A stretch of DNA of 64,000 bases, taken from positions 120,851,023 to 120,915,022 of the forward strand of contig CM028382.1 in the NCBI GenBank assembly GCA_013146195.2. Reading direction: 5' to 3'. The notes beneath the pieces were generated by a model. The model was not told the DNA's origin, did no database searches, and saw nothing but the letters and a program-made list of their open reading frames with translations. Source of the DNA: Codonopsis lanceolata (Eukaryota > Streptophyta > Magnoliopsida > Asterales > Campanulaceae). Both the position numbers and the translations under genes were made by a program. Each line of letters starts with the position of its first letter. Positions within the stretch are counted from its first letter, which is position 1. Shown piece by piece: positions 22,391 through 35,657 of this stretch.

Positions 22391-23635
22391 ACACTAGTTT
22401 CATCTCTTATGTTTTTGTACCCTTGTTTGCTGTCATGGATTTGCATTCAAAATCTGTTGTGATTTCATTATACTGATTCTCCTCACTTTCTCCCAAAATG
22501 TTTGCTGTTGAAAAATATTTAAGCCCACAAAGGAAAGAGCTACCTTTTGAAATCTAAGGATGTGTCAATTTATCTTGGTACTATGGAACTTAGGTTATCA
22601 TGGATTGATCTAGAGAAAATTGGATTCCCTTAAAAGAAAAAAGTGTGAAAGCTACTTAACGGAAAAGAGCTACCTATGAACAAGGTTGTGGCACCGTTCT
22701 TTTGGGACTATGAATCCTTGGATTTCATGGGTGAATCAAAAAGCAAAGTGGCTTCCCTTGGTAAATAGTGTGAAAGGTTCCTAGTGGCATGAAGTGAATA
22801 TGCTTGAAATAAAGTAGAGCTATTCTCCTAGGGAAATAAAATACCTATGGAATTTCTGGGAGATTAGTGCTGATAAAGTGAACAAAAGATGAGAAAGTGT
22901 ACATAAAATCACAACTTTGGCGAATGCATCTCCCAATGCAGCTACATTGGGAACTACATTCAGATGATCTAGACATCTATCACATGTGTGTGACTGCATT
23001 TGCTGTGTTTTGGTTGTTATGTTCTTGGCATATGTTAGGCATAATTCTTAGGACAGAATCTGTTTTGATCATATCAGCCTATTGAGTTTTTGTCCTTATC
23101 TCTATAAATTGCAAAGTAATTACCAAAGTATTTCATGTTGATATTTATATGGTTGTCCAATCTGTGCAGTGTTATATGAGTTCTTGATCAAGGTTATACC
23201 TGCTGTTGAAAGTCTGTGTTGATACAATTATGGTAAATCACTTGGTGTGTTTGTTCAAAATCCTTGGTAATTTTGAAATTCAAAAATTCAATAATGAGAT
23301 TGGTTGTTATTTCACACACTTAACTCTCCACATGTTTCTCTTAACAAAATCAGTTGTTCTATCTCTCTTGTACATGATTTGGTCAAAACTTGATTAATCT
23401 TCAAAAATAAAAATTTGGTTATGAGTGTCACAAACGGCCCTTCCTATTCCTAAAAATTTGGTACTAACGACTAATGCATTTAGTAGCTGTCTTAGTGGTT
23501 TTTCAGGTGGCCAGCTTAATATCTATCTTCACAACATCCTTACTCACCTGCTTCCCAATCTGTGTTGACAAAACCTGCTGGATCCTCTCAAATCTCTTTT
23601 CATCCTTCTTTTCTGATCCCTACCAAACTCAATTT
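22391..23635 (+). other. Probable internal region of the SIRE-like element
   Basis: No conserved protein seen. It carries at 22923-22966 the CAATG/GCTACATTG module found throughout the element downstream, so at least the distal part belongs to it. The border with NLR copy B is not defined. Confidence 0.4.
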
Positions 23636-25684
23636 ATGGCCTCATCTTCTTCACCAGACACCATGAAGCAAAACCCCTCAGCGAATGTAGCTTCCACTGC
23701 TACATCTCAAGAAGCTACATCGCCCTCAATATCGTCTCCTACAAACCCTGATTCTGCCACTATCATAGCCCAACCTCTTCCTGAGCCCCTAACTATCATA
23801 CTTCCTGGAGAGAAAAGGAATGCTATTGATGTTGACAATCCTGGTGATTTTTCCGGTTTGCCCCAAATCGGGAACCTTAGCTCTCGAAAGTCTAATCGAT
23901 TGCGAGGAATCCCTTGCAATTACGAAAATCCAAATGCTGAAGAAGTTGCAAGAGCCAAGAAATGCAAAGTGACTACTGGAATATTTAAAAAGGCCGTGCC
24001 AGTTGTAAGTGACTCCGACGATGAAGACTTCGTAGCTGTAAATGAGTCAGTTCCAGAGACTCAAGCCCTTGCTCCTAAAATTGACTCAACCACCTCCATT
24101 CCTGCTCCAGTTGATGCGGGTGATGAAGATTACCCAATTCCCTCTTCGAGGGTGGTCTTTCAGGCTGAATCCCCATCACTTGATAAGGCCTCTTCTAATG
24201 ATGATTCTACTGCTCCTGCAGCCAACGACCCTGACTTAAGTTTTTCGGATGAACAGAGAACCTTGGCAGATTTCTTGGTTCATATGAAAAATGCTCTTCC
24301 ACAAACTTCTTCACAAGCCCCTGCATCTTCTACTTCTTCTCCTGCAAAAACCTTCAGTTCCTCAGAGTTTGACGATAGCTCTGATAAAGATTTTGTCCGC
24401 AGAGAAGACACCCCTGAAGAGAGTTCAGAAAGTGCAGAACCTCCCATCCGATTTACAAGAAGAAGGGCTGCCATGAGCAATATAGCTACCAATGTAGCTA
24501 CATTAGAAGCTACATTACCCCCTACTTCTTCTGTTGCTGCTTTGGGTAAACCTTTCTCTGCTCAGTTTCTTTCTAATGCTGCTTCCTTAAGATATAATAC
24601 CTTTAGGAAGATAGTTGATGAACGATTGATCCCCACCGAAGAATTACTTGAGCAAAATTTGGTCCAATTTTTTACTGATAGGGGTCTCTTAGGCACCTTA
24701 TCCTCTACCTCTCCTTACTTAAGGGACTTAATTTTTGAGTTTTATGCCAATCTGGAGAAGAGGATCTCTTCTGTTAGTGACCTTAGGTTTGAGAAAATAT
24801 TTGTTAGGGGTACATGGTTTAACTTTTCTCCCTCTCTCATCAATCAGTTGTATGGGTCTCTTGTCATTGGGTCTGTTTCCTTGCCGTTTGATTTGAACAT
24901 TTGTGCAAAGGAACTCACAGGTGGTATAGTGAGTAAATGACCAGGGAAGGGGTCAAACATTAGCACCTCCAAACTTTCTTCCTTGTATGCAGTTATGCAC
25001 AAAATATGCTGTGCAAACTGGGCCCCAACTACCAACTCAAACTCTCTCACCGAAGAACATGCTAGGATACTGTACCAGATTGGGTTTGGTAGACCATTTG
25101 ATTTTGGGGACTTTGTATTTAGAAAAATTGTATCCCTGGCTGAATTAGAAGGAGATAAGAAGGCTCTTATATTCCCTTCTCTCATTTATAAAGTTCTTGT
25201 TTCCCAAGGGTTTTCTCCTGCTGATGGTATTAGACTCTCTTCCACTCTTGACCCACTTCATATCTCTGTCAAGCTGTTGAAGGGAGACAGAGTGCTCAAC
25301 CTGCCCTTGCTCTACCCTTATCCTCCTGTCTCATCATCTGATCCTACTGCCTCTGTTCCTGATACTTCTACATCTCACCAAATTCGCTTATACCCAATGA
25401 GCAAACATTGCGCCTACATCTGGCGCTTCATCTCGCTGTTTCAATGACCATGTGCTCCAATCTCAGTGTCTTTAATCTTTGCACAGCTTGTTATGGTAAC
25501 CTCCCAGATTGCCATTTTACAGACTCTTGCTGCTCAGTACACCTCTTGACTGAGCTTACACTCTGGCCAAATAGAGGGAGAATCTCCAAGAGTTGCCCCA
25601 ACACCTGCTCCACCATCTGCACAAGTTATTGAACCCGTTTCTGCACCTGCTCCATCTGTTCCTGCTGCCACTGAAGCTGAATAA
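23636..25684 (+). pseudogene. SIRE-like copia extra 3' ORF (plant transposon protein domain)
   Basis: Reading from MASSSSPDTMKQ (a further in-frame ATG lies at 23474), the first about 300 residues are low-complexity and rich in Ser, Pro, Asp and Glu. A folded region follows with FRKIVDERLIPTEEL, LIFEFYANLEKR, FVRGTWFNFSPSLINQLYG and ILYQIGFGRPFDFGDFVF, matching the family called putative plant transposon protein. Three in-frame TGA codons interrupt it (24938-24940, after SLFQ near 25445, and near 25547), with no frameshift, to a TAA at about 25684. Its role in the element is unknown. It sits upstream of the polypurine tract and 3' LTR. Confidence 0.75.
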
Positions 25685-26009
25685 GAAAAGAATGATGTAT
25701 GATCTCTTCTGAACTGAACTTGTTGTCTGAACTTGTAATCTGAACTTTTCTTTTCTGACTGCTCATTGAGATATTTTTGGTCTGTAATAAGCTCAAATTT
25801 GTGAATGTCTGCTCAAATAGTTCTGTGGTACTTCATGCTTAGTAATCTGTCTTAATTCTCCTTGTTAATATCTTTCCTCTAGTTGTTTGGTTGATATATT
25901 CAGGGGGAGTTTTTCTAACATTTGCAGCTTTGAAGGATCTTGGTTGTGTTATATTTATGGCAACACTTGTCATGTTATTTGACTAAAAAGGCTCAACAAA
26001 TGGGGAGAT

Positions 26010-26875
26010 TGTAAGGGTAAAATAGGCCATGCCTATTGTGATTTTGTCTCTCCTTTCTTGGCCTTGAAGTTTTGATATTTGTGGTAACAAAATCCTTCAA
26101 ATTTGGTAACAAAATAATTCTTTAATTTTTTGGGTTTCTTGAACCTAGATTTAAGGAGTTATTTTGGTAACAAATCCATGGTCAAATCTTCCTTAAACAG
26201 TCGTGTTTTGAAGTCCTCTTCAATATGGTAAGAGGATCTAAAAATTAAGGAAGTTGCTTTTAATTCCAATCTAATCCTTGTCATTCTTGGAGTTGGTTTC
26301 TCTCTTGTGTGTAGGGTTACACCAATATAAATAGAAGACTTGGAACGGCTGATGCAACATGCCTTGAGAGAGGAAGAGCTGATACATAAAAGCTGAGAGC
26401 AGAAAATCAAAAATCCTGAAGCTGTTTTTGTCCCTGTAGTTGGACAGATTTTCATTGTAGCTTCCAATGCTACAGAATTAGGAACTACATTGAGCGTTGA
26501 TGTTGTTTATCTTCCTGTCAGTTTTTAGAAAGTTGTTTGTTTCTTCCCACGTTTGATGTACTTGTTTTTCTGTTGGATTTTTGCTTTCAAAGACTTGTTG
26601 TCTTGTGAGAGTATTTTGTTTGGTGATTTCACATTATTTTTTGTAAAACAATTCATCTTTTTAAGTGAAATCTTTTTGGCCATGAGGCTAGATCTACAAG
26701 CATATGATTGTAGATTGTTTGGTAACACTTGTGTTCTGTTTCCTACTTTATTAATAAGTCTTCCGTTGTTCTAATTTATTCTGACCATTGTGACTTCCAT
26801 TGTAGTTTCATCAGAAGCTACATTGGAAACTGCATTGGTAATTCTTTGAGAATCTTAGCTACTATTGTTCCAACA
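26010..26875 (+). mobile_element. 3' LTR of SIRE-like copia element
   Basis: 866 bp from TGTAAGGGTAAAATAGG to TTGTTCCAACA, preceded by the polypurine tract AAATGGGGAGAT (25998-26009). The same LTR, inverted, lies at 47581-48428 next to a SIRE-type gag. Contains two CAATGTAGC-type modules (26453-26495, 26785-26840). Confidence 0.88.
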
Positions 26876-27052
26876 CCACTCGATAGTTTCGTCGTCGAAC
26901 TTGTGACACATTTTGCGGGTTAGTTGGAAAACCCTAACAGCGCAGGTTGCAATCATATAGATCCGGTAGCCGTCGATTTTGGTGTGACGGTCTTTCGTGG
27001 AACTTCTTTTTGGACCTCTAATTACTTCACCTTCCTCCCATTCATGAAAACA

Positions 27053-27055
<3 letters not shown>
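26876..27055. other. Intergenic
   Basis: Unidentified DNA directly after the LTR. No gene seen. Confidence 0.4.

Positions 27056-27126
<71 letters not shown>
27056..27126. repeat. (TA)n microsatellite
   Basis: About 35 uninterrupted TA units. The YIYI frames on both strands are its translation. Confidence 0.95.
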
Positions 27127-27128
<2 letters not shown>

Positions 27129-28650
27129 CGATCCATCATCTTTTATATCTCCTCCATTCTTTTCACCAGGGTATTCTTTTGGCTGGTAGGTCCATAGTGG
27201 CGGCGACGACGGTCAATTAGGAGTTGGAATTGGCAATGGTTGTAAAATTCACGTGACTGGAGGGTTAAAAATTGGGGATCCTAAGCATTTCCAGGTAGTC
27301 GATGGGTGAAAATTAAATTGGTCTTGGCTTTGTCTCTTTAGAAGCCAATGGCCGCCCTATCGTGAGCTCTGATGGCTTCCTTTGCCGTCTCGAATGTCCC
27401 CAATCACACCCTCATCTTTGATCTCTCATCTCCGCTACCCTTGATCCCTACTTCCTCTATCTCACTCCCCTGTACTCTTTCTTTTTCCATACGAAAGTAA
27501 CATGTTTCCGGTGGCTTCGAAAGTCTGAGATCTATGTAACTACTCGTTAAACTGGGTCGGTGAGTGTAAGCCAGATTTGTAACCCTCAATTGGAGAAGAT
27601 GAAGATGAACAAACCCAAATCTGTAAAACCCCCCAAGTTTTATTATTTACAATTAAAACCCTTTCTGAATATAATTGTTCATCCCTTGATATTTACAGGG
27701 GTAAAATAGATATTTGACATAACTTACCGGCTAAATCTAACGTCCATCCAAAAAATGAGCTCGCTTGCAACTGGACAAAAGTTGGATGGTCAAAATAAAT
27801 ATTTCAAACTTTCGGTGACCAAATTACAAAAAGTGGGAAAGTTGGGTGGCCCATTTGTGTTTTGCATTTTCTTATACGAGTAGTATTTACTTACTAGGTC
27901 AACAACCAAAACAATGCATGATTTTGAGGAAGCTAATAAGATTTGAATATTGCACTCTATGCAGTCTTGTAAATCATCCATTGAATAACCGAGAAGTCAA
28001 GAAAAAAGAATTGTATTATTGTCAATGAAATTTTGAAATAGTTGGAGAAGATGAAAATGAATTGGGTATGAAATTTTCAATTGATCCCCTTATTTTGATT
28101 ATGTTATCCATGACCCCCTATTTTGTGCATGTAAGTGGCACATGTTCATTTAATGATAATAGACAAACGGCGTTAGGGCTAGGGACTAACGGTGAACAAA
28201 AAGTGTGATCTTTGGTCAATGGTGATCACTTTTAAAGTCGGGGGACTGATGATGAGTTTGACCAAAGTTCAGGGACTAATGGTGCATTTAGCCCTTATAT
28301 ATACCTAACATAACTGTCATTAAACTTACATAGACACCTGCTAGCCTCCTACTATCAGATAATAACATACGCTACCCCTCTAATAATACAATACAGTGAA
28401 GACTTCCAGACCAGCTATATAAGTGTTGCACTTAGGTCGCTTGAACTGTCCTGAGAGTAATTGCTATGTTGCTTTGTTGCAGAATATATGTTAACAGAAG
28501 CTAAAAAATTAATTGTACTAAACATACTTTTTTTTTTATCACTCTAACCAATGGAACCTAATAAAACAAAGAAAAATTGTGGATCAGCCCACTTTCAAAA
28601 TTTTCAATCTCTTTATACTTATATATTATTTTCGTCACTGAAAAAAGACA
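27127..28650. other. Intergenic
   Basis: No gene recognised. 28060-28300 looks like a dispersed non-coding repeat (GGACTAACGGTGAACAAA, GGGACTAATGGTGCATTTAG), but its ends are not defined. Confidence 0.4.
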
Positions 28651-28658
28651 TTTCATGT

Positions 28659-28687
28659 ATCGTGATGCATCATGTATACATCACGAT
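28659..28687. repeat. Short inverted repeat
   Basis: ATCGTGATG and CATCACGAT separated by 11 bases. Confidence 0.7.
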
Positions 28688-28689
28688 AA

Positions 28690-29610
28690 TTTAAAGCGTC
28701 TTATTTGAATATCATCATGTACGACGTGTCTTTTTTAAATTTACAAAAGAATACAATGGTACAAAGTTGTCCGAGGTGAACGGCCGAATTTCTCCCATAG
28801 GACAAGGTCAAAAAGAAGACTTCAATCCGCCTAGACTTTGAGTTGTTACTCGCATCATCCCGTCCCACACACATGTTATGATTCAAACAGATTGGACCTA
28901 GTACCTACCATGGGCTCACCTCTAGTCGACAGAAATTTCCATGTATATTGCAAAACACCTTCAAATTCCTTGTCGACTTGAATATTGAAGATTATGTGCT
29001 TAATAAATAATAGGGTTGTGCATGGGATATTTGCAATACCATCAGGGTATCAGATTTAAAAGCTCAGTACTATTGATCAGTCTACGAATATTAGTGGACG
29101 GGTGTTAGGCGGACACGAGCTTCAGCCCATCTGATCATATTTTAAAATAATTTTATTGTAACAATAAGACAATAAGGTACGTCGCAAGTCATTGACTTGA
29201 GTTTGAGGTTGAGTAATTACAAAAATAGACTTTTAGGATTTTAGCTATAGGTTTATACGTATTATTATATTATAAGGAAATTAAAAAGACAATCCGCAAT
29301 CGACTTCACCGTTTTAATAGTTCAGCTCAGTTAGAGTACTATACTTTTAAGTTTTAAATTAAACAACTAGGATTTGGTTCAAACCTATAATTTTTTTTAA
29401 AAATAACTTATCATAAAAGAGGACTGCCGAACTGGGCAAAACGGGCAGGGAGCAGCTGAAGACCCAGTAGTGTTTGAGACCGTAAGCGTTTGACTCATAT
29501 AAAGGTCAGCACTATGAATAACCCATGGGTACAGGCTTCGTGGGCCAGGAATTACCGGGCTTTAACGGGCTTGAGGGTCATTGATGGGCCCTGCTTACCC
29601 CTAATAAATA
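28690..29610. other. Intergenic, AT-rich
   Basis: No gene, tRNA or clear transposon end seen. Confidence 0.4.
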
Positions 29611-29792
29611 ATACTCTCTCCGTTTCGGTAAAGTGTCCCCGTTTGAAAGTTAATTTTTTTAAGAAAATATTTTTTTAGTAAATTATTAATAATAAAATGA
29701 TATTTTTATGCTTTAATTATTTAAAATAGACTATTTAAGTAAAATATCTCAAAATAAAATAATGGGTTATGTGCTCAGAACGAATGGAGTAT
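29611..29792. mobile_element. Stowaway-like MITE
   Basis: Begins ATACTCTCTCCGTTTCGG and ends CGAATGGAGTAT, imperfect inverted ends of the Stowaway (Tc1/mariner) type beside TA. About 180 bp, non-coding. Confidence 0.65.
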
Positions 29793-30608
29793 ATACTAAT
29801 AACAATAATAATAATAATAATACTGCAAGAGTAAGATACTGTGGCTTTCTTCCGACTATTAACTGGCTTCTTTTTTTTCATAACTACTTTCCTTTAACAT
29901 TCTTAAAACCCAATTATTAAAACACCATTTTTTGTGATTATAAGGTATGAAATATGTAATTAACTATATTATAATTTCGCTCACTAGTTAACTATTGGTC
30001 AGGATTTATTTTTATCAAATGTTACTATGGGCCATGATTAAATCTCTAAAAAGTTAACTACTGCTAGCATTTATTTTTACCAAACATAATTATTTTACGT
30101 TTACTATTTTGCCGACATTTAATGTTTTACTTAGATTTTATCGTCTTAATTATCCAATTTCTTCTCCATAATTATCTCTAATTTATTTTTTTATTTTTAT
30201 GCAGTCTAGATTTACTGTTTTACAAATATTTAGTTTGTAGTTTTATTAATTGATTGTTATCGTAATCAAGTGAAATATCAATTTAATTTTTGTAGTTTCT
30301 TAATTAATTTTTGTCAAGGACTAGATTTCATTTTTTAAAAAAAATTGTTCCTAAGTTTTGTAATTAATTTTTATAATTTTAAATCTTTGTATTTGAAATT
30401 TCTTTCTTTTTAAAAATTTAATTTGTGCTAACTTTCTCATATTGGTCTGAAATCTTTGTGATTTCAATTTTGAATAGTCTTTTGTTAGTTCACATCGTCT
30501 CATTCAATTTTTTTATGATTTTTGTCTGAGATTTTCATTTTAAGTTTATTTCAATTAACATGTGTTGGGTTGATGTGTGAGAGAGAATGCTTTTGGATGT
30601 TTAATTAT
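29793..30608. other. Intergenic, very AT-rich
   Basis: Starts with an (AAT)n tract near 29800-29822. No gene seen. Confidence 0.4.
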
Positions 30609-30609
30609 C

Positions 30610-30870
30610 ATTCCTCCATCCCTAAATTATCGTCTTACTTTCTTTTTTCATCCGTCCCAAAATAATTGTTCAATTTGAAACTTACCTTTTTAGAACATTA
30701 CTTTCACCACTTTACCCTTACTTTTTCACCTTACTTTAATTATGGGTCATATACACATGACTTTAAAGGAAACTACACATTAAACCAATATAAATAATCA
30801 AGTCAATTATTTTTTTTCTTAATTTGTGCGCTAGGTCAACTAGGACGATAATTTAGGGACGGAGAGAATA
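30610..30870. mobile_element. Stowaway-like MITE
   Basis: About 260 bp. Inverted ends share CCTAAATTATCGTC / GACGATAATTTAGG with outer CTCCATC and GACGGAGAG blocks. Well matched over about 25 bp. Confidence 0.8.
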
Positions 30871-32418
30871 CTCTTTTTGGATGAGTTATAAAATTTACAG
30901 CCGATAAAATGTGTTTTTCTTTAGTTTTTTGGATGTCGTCTTTGCTTTGTGTAGTATACATTGATCTGACCCCTATAAAATCTCAAGCATATATTAATAT
31001 ATTTGTATCATACTCATTTCATACATTGATCATCTTCGTACTGATATCGTGACATATGCACGAACACAAAATCTAATACTTTTTTCATAATATCTCCGTT
31101 AAGGTATTTTTGTTAAGCTTGAATGATTGATAAATATTTTCATGTACCTCTTTAACGGCTTAAGTTTTTAAATAAGTTGGCAACTAAACAATTTTAAGGA
31201 CAATTATATCACTTATACGTTGGATCCAAAAATCCAACATGTATTTTGGAATTTATCATTATTTGATATAAGACTAGGTCTCATATAAAACTTTACGGAT
31301 CTTAATTCATAAGACTGAGTTTCCACTTTCTCACAGTTTAACTCATCAACACACGATGAGTCGGATAAAGAGCATTTGTCTTATAAAAAATATATGTAAC
31401 ATCGTCTTAATTAAATTTTTGTATTGTTTGTAATTAGGTTTTGTGTTTCGTTTGTAATTTCATATTTAAATTAATTGATTACTTGTGTTCTAATCAATTA
31501 AGTGTTTGTTTGGTTGAGCGTTTTGACCAAAACGCTGGAAAAAAAACGCAGTGTTTTCTCTTTAAAAATGTTTCAATGCAGCGTTTTAAAATGCAGCGTT
31601 TTAAAAATGTGTTGTATTTACAACTATTTTGTTTATAAAAATAGCGTTTTGAAATAGTTTTCCAAACATGTTTATAAGAAAAAAATTACTTTTTGAAAAT
31701 GTTGCGTTTAGAAAAAGCTGCGTTTTTAAAACGCTACACCAGAACTCTTCTTCTTGTTTTATTGATTGTAGATTGACTTCGTGAATCGTGGAGGCTATAC
31801 GAATACGAAGGAATCAAAGACCTCCTCTATTTTGGACTCATAAACTCGGAGTCGGAGAGAGATTCCAGTCAAGACAGGGGTAAACGAGGTTCTAAATGTC
31901 TCCACATTGGTGACCACATCCAGCATACCTCAATGCTCGGTTAGACTGTTTCATCCAATGTTTTTTTATATATACAACAATAGCTAGTCATACACTTTCT
32001 TTTGTAAGTTCCATCTACTGATCTACATATGCTCTGTTAAGGAGTTTTCCTTAGCTTTTCATTAGGTGTTTTTGTTTTAATCATTGTAACAAGTTACAAT
32101 CCTTAGTGAAAGTTTTGTCGTATTGGTATAGAGTGGTTTGACAATTGGGTGGGGTGGGTCGGATTTGAAACGGGTAACGGGTTGAAACGTGTCGCACCCC
32201 CAATAGAATACAAATATCAAACGGGTTGAATATGATCGTGCTACGACGGGTCACGGGTTTAAACGGATTTTCCCAAAAAAAAAAAAAACCATTTATATAT
32301 TAAAAAAATCTGATCAAAATGGATAACGGGGTGGAATTATCTTTTGATTCTCTTCTTTCTTAGCTTTGCATGAAAAGCCCTAACCATTAAGCTATTATTT
32401 TGTATATATAAAAGAAAA
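30871..32418. other. Intergenic with low-complexity repeats
   Basis: 31520-31740 repeats the motif GCGTTTTAAAA in both orientations, resembling subterminal repeats of a small DNA transposon. 32140-32270 has ACGGGTTGAA-type repeats. No gene seen. Confidence 0.4.
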
Positions 32419-33000
32419 TTAAAAGAAAAAATGAAGGATGGCATAGCGGTGTAAACATTCATTGATTGTTCCACACCCAGGCTCTGGTAGAGCTCTACAA
32501 GGACGAGCGTTAAATGCAAAAATTTTATAAGTAGACGATGCCGTTGAATCGAACAAGGGAGCATCTTCTTGGTAGCATTGAGCAGAAGGTGCACTTGGGA
32601 ACCACACTAGATCGCTTCCTGGATCCGCTGTAGCAAATCTTTCAATCGGAGGAGTCCCGACGAAAATATTCATGGGGTGATCGTGATCCTCGGCGTTTGG
32701 GATAACGGAGGACTCAATTTTTTCTCCGTTAGTGTACATAGATGATTGACGGAGCTGGTTGATTCGAGAAAGTGAACGAAGAGCATTGATGTCTCGGAAC
32801 AGCTCTCCGAAGGCGGCGGACTTGTTATAGAAGGTCGGAAATATGGAGTTACGATGAATAAGATCAATGGTGAAACTAGCATTGACATTGGAATGGATAA
32901 ATAGAAGAGAGAATCCAAAAACCAAGAAACAAGAACCAAAGTAGTCCATGACAAAGCAATGGTTGGTTTGATTGTTGAAAGAGAAATGTACGGGTTGCAT
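32419..33000 (-). pseudogene. CDR1-like aspartic protease, 3'-truncated
   Basis: Likely start is Met at 32949 (MDYFGSCFLVFGF), which opens a signal peptide. An upstream in-frame Met lies at 33000. The prosegment shows IDLIHRNS and FPTFYNKS, and the A1 protease body IFVGTPPIERFATADPGSD, followed by CYQEDAPLFD, STYK and PGCGTINECLHRY. The first catalytic motif should be DTGS and reads DPGS. The frame ends about 180 residues in, so the second catalytic Asp and over half of the enzyme are missing. Family members are secreted or apoplastic proteases linked to defence. A TATA box remains upstream. Very likely non-functional. Confidence 0.8.
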
Positions 33001-33035
33001 TCTACATTGCGCCTAGCTTGAGGCCTGAGGGACAT

Positions 33036-33044
33036 CTATTTATA
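33036..33044 (-). promoter_or_regulatory. TATA box of the aspartic protease
   Basis: TATAAATAG on the minus strand, about 36 bp upstream of the Met at 33000. Confidence 0.55.
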
Positions 33045-34031
33045 CAAGCTCTTTTTTTTAATTTTTTTTGCACGTCATGATTAATTTTAATATACAATAA
33101 TTTACCAACACATTATAACTAGGACCCGCCGAGTTTTGAGAAGCAAAAAAAAAAAAGGGGGGGGCTTTATAAAAATAAAATCATTTAAGTATTGGGAAAA
33201 AGAAAAGTTAAAAGTTTATAGCAAAAATTGAACCCAAAATCTCTTATAATCTACCAAGTATGTTAACCATTAGGTCAGCTATTCTACACTAAATTAATCA
33301 ACACGTTATAACTCCCAGACTAAAATAAATGACAACCTAAGATTGGAACCTGACCACTATCTTAAATCATATGCATCTTATCCATCGTGAAACCAATCAA
33401 TCGCAAACATTTTCGACATTATAATATATATACTCAATATAGCGTAATACCCAAACATTTGGGGACTTTAAAAATTGGGGCCAAAAAAAATGCGTAACCC
33501 TCTTGCCACTCCCTAGGGCCGGCCCCGATTATAACCCAAATATATGGTCAAAATGAATGATTAAAATTAGGTGTGGTACTAAGAGAAGATCAAATTTAAG
33601 ACATTCCCAAGCTCACACTTAATTTTGATATTTTTTACTTTAACTATTAAAGAGCTTAATACTCTTATATACGTATCAAAATTGGTTTTAATCTCTATCA
33701 TTAGACTTACCTGTAAAAGAAAATAAAAAAGAAAAAAGATTTGAGCGTACTAGCTACGAGACGAGTCAAACTAACCATGGAGGGTTTACCTTGTGTTGGC
33801 AGTTGGGAAATCAATTTGCTTGCCCGGAAGTCTTGGCGATGACTTACTGAGGAGACTAGAAAAATTGCCAACCGTCGGGAAGTGGGGCTTACCATTGACT
33901 GACAAAATAGCGATGGTCAAAAATATCCTTAATTTAGTATACCAAATACCGACTTTAGCCTCCTGCCATTAGTAATTTGGGCAAATTACCCAAATGGTCC
34001 AGGTACTTTGCCACCTTATCTAGTTTCATCC
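33045..34031. other. Intergenic with possible SINE-like piece
   Basis: On the minus strand, about 33290-33185 has TAGCTGACCTAATGGTTA and GGTTCAATTTT, resembling the A and B boxes of a tRNA-derived SINE. 33515-33530 has GGGCCGGCCC, seen at ends of some hAT-type elements. No gene. Confidence 0.3.
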
Positions 34032-34131
34032 NNNNNNNNNNNNNNNNNNNNNNNNNNNNNNNNNNNNNNNNNNNNNNNNNNNNNNNNNNNNNNNNNNNNN
34101 NNNNNNNNNNNNNNNNNNNNNNNNNNNNNNN
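34032..34131. other. Assembly gap (100 N)
   Basis: Exactly 100 N. The 5' end of the CACTA element may lie in it. Confidence 0.99.
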
Positions 34132-34984
34132 GCGTAGCAACTTAAGCGTAATGTAGCAACTTAGCAACTTAACTAAACAGCAAGCAGCAACAGCAACGTA
34201 ACATAACTTAACTTAGCTTAGCGTAGCGTAAAGTTAGGTTTTTATATTTGCAACTTATTTTTAAATTATGGGCTGTCGGTCCGTTGCCGTGCCAAAATAA
34301 AATGTGGGGCTACCTTCTTGAACCCCAATTTCTATATCAAGGTGATCGACATTGTTTTGTTATAGCATTTGCAAGCTCTTAATATGATGGTGGGCGTAAT
34401 TATGATAGCATTTGACTAGGATTGGGCGTAATTATGATGGTGGGTGGCCCGACTCTAATGGAAACATCTCGGTATTTTCATCCCGGTCGATTCCTCGGTA
34501 AGCGGTTGGAGTACGCGTATGCTATACGCCAAGAGTATGGCGTTGCAAAGCGTATGTTCTTCTTAAGCGTGCGAGTTGAGGACAACGTAAAGTAAGTTAT
34601 AAATATGTTTACGTTTCGTTGATTAAATAATGCGTTGACTTGTATATTGAATCCTTGTTCACTCCTATTGCGGTATGTTTGAAGAATTAGCTAGAGATTT
34701 ATCTCGAGACCTCATCTCGATTAGGGCGACAAAAGAATTTCCTTCATGGTGAGAAAATAAGTAAATATTGTTTCATTTAACTTTTCATACACTTTTTAAA
34801 AGTTCGGTCTTAAAATTGCATTAAATTGGTTCAATATTGTTTTATAGATAGTGAACATCAGGGTGATGCCAAAGGCTGCGGCTAAAAGATTTAGGCGATT
34901 ATCCGTTTTTGAAAGTTAATTTATATAATGGGTATTTCGTGAATGATGCGTTTTCCATACCAAATCTTATGGGGAGACAAAATT

Positions 34985-35657
34985 AACGTGGAATAGCGGT
35001 GTAAATCTTAAAGGAAACCTTGAGTTTTATGGTGTCTTGAAAGAAGTAATTGAGTTGGAGTATCTTGGGAGAAACAAAGTTGTCCTGTTTAATTGTGAGT
35101 TGCGAGATGCTATACGAGGTATTAAGAAGCATGACATATTTGACCTCGTCGATGTAAAGGACTCGTCTAGACATGTCGGCGGCGACATGTTCATCTTAGC
35201 ATCTCAAGCACAAGCGGTATACATGACACCCTACCCTCGTCGGCGATACGAGTTTAACGGATGGTGGGGCATGCGGAAGACTAAGGCAAGCATGATTGAC
35301 GAACATACAACTATAGAGTCAGCATCGTCATTAGATGGATGCTATCAAGAGGATGAAATGCCAGTGCCACCTAACGTTTCATCAGCTAATCATCCCTTGG
35401 ATGATGCCACTCATATTCCTCAAAATGTAGATGAAGTCGAGGAGGATTTCTTACCCGGAGATCTGCCACCTCCTCCCCCTCGCCCAGGTCATCTCACGAT
35501 GAAGGAAACTGATGAATCAGAGGAAGAAGAAGTCGAACTTGAGTTTGATTCATCCGAGTCCGAAGGCGATGATGAAAGCGAACTTGAGTTTTGTAGTGGT
35601 AACTTCGAGTCCGAGGATGATGTAGAAAGTGATGATGAGGAAGAAGATTCAGAGTAA
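34985..35657 (+). pseudogene. CACTA transposase C-terminal region (DUF4216-like)
   Basis: The frame reads through GNLEFYGVLKEVIELEYLG, VVLFNCELRD and DMFILASQAQAVYM, matching the DUF4216 part at the end of plant CACTA TNP2-type transposases. It is followed by an acidic Pro-rich tail (LPPPPPRPGH, then runs of Glu, Asp and Ser) to a stop at 35657. Transposase would cut the element ends in the nucleus. The catalytic DDE region is not present upstream to the gap, though broken related sequence may extend back to about 34440. Confidence 0.75.
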
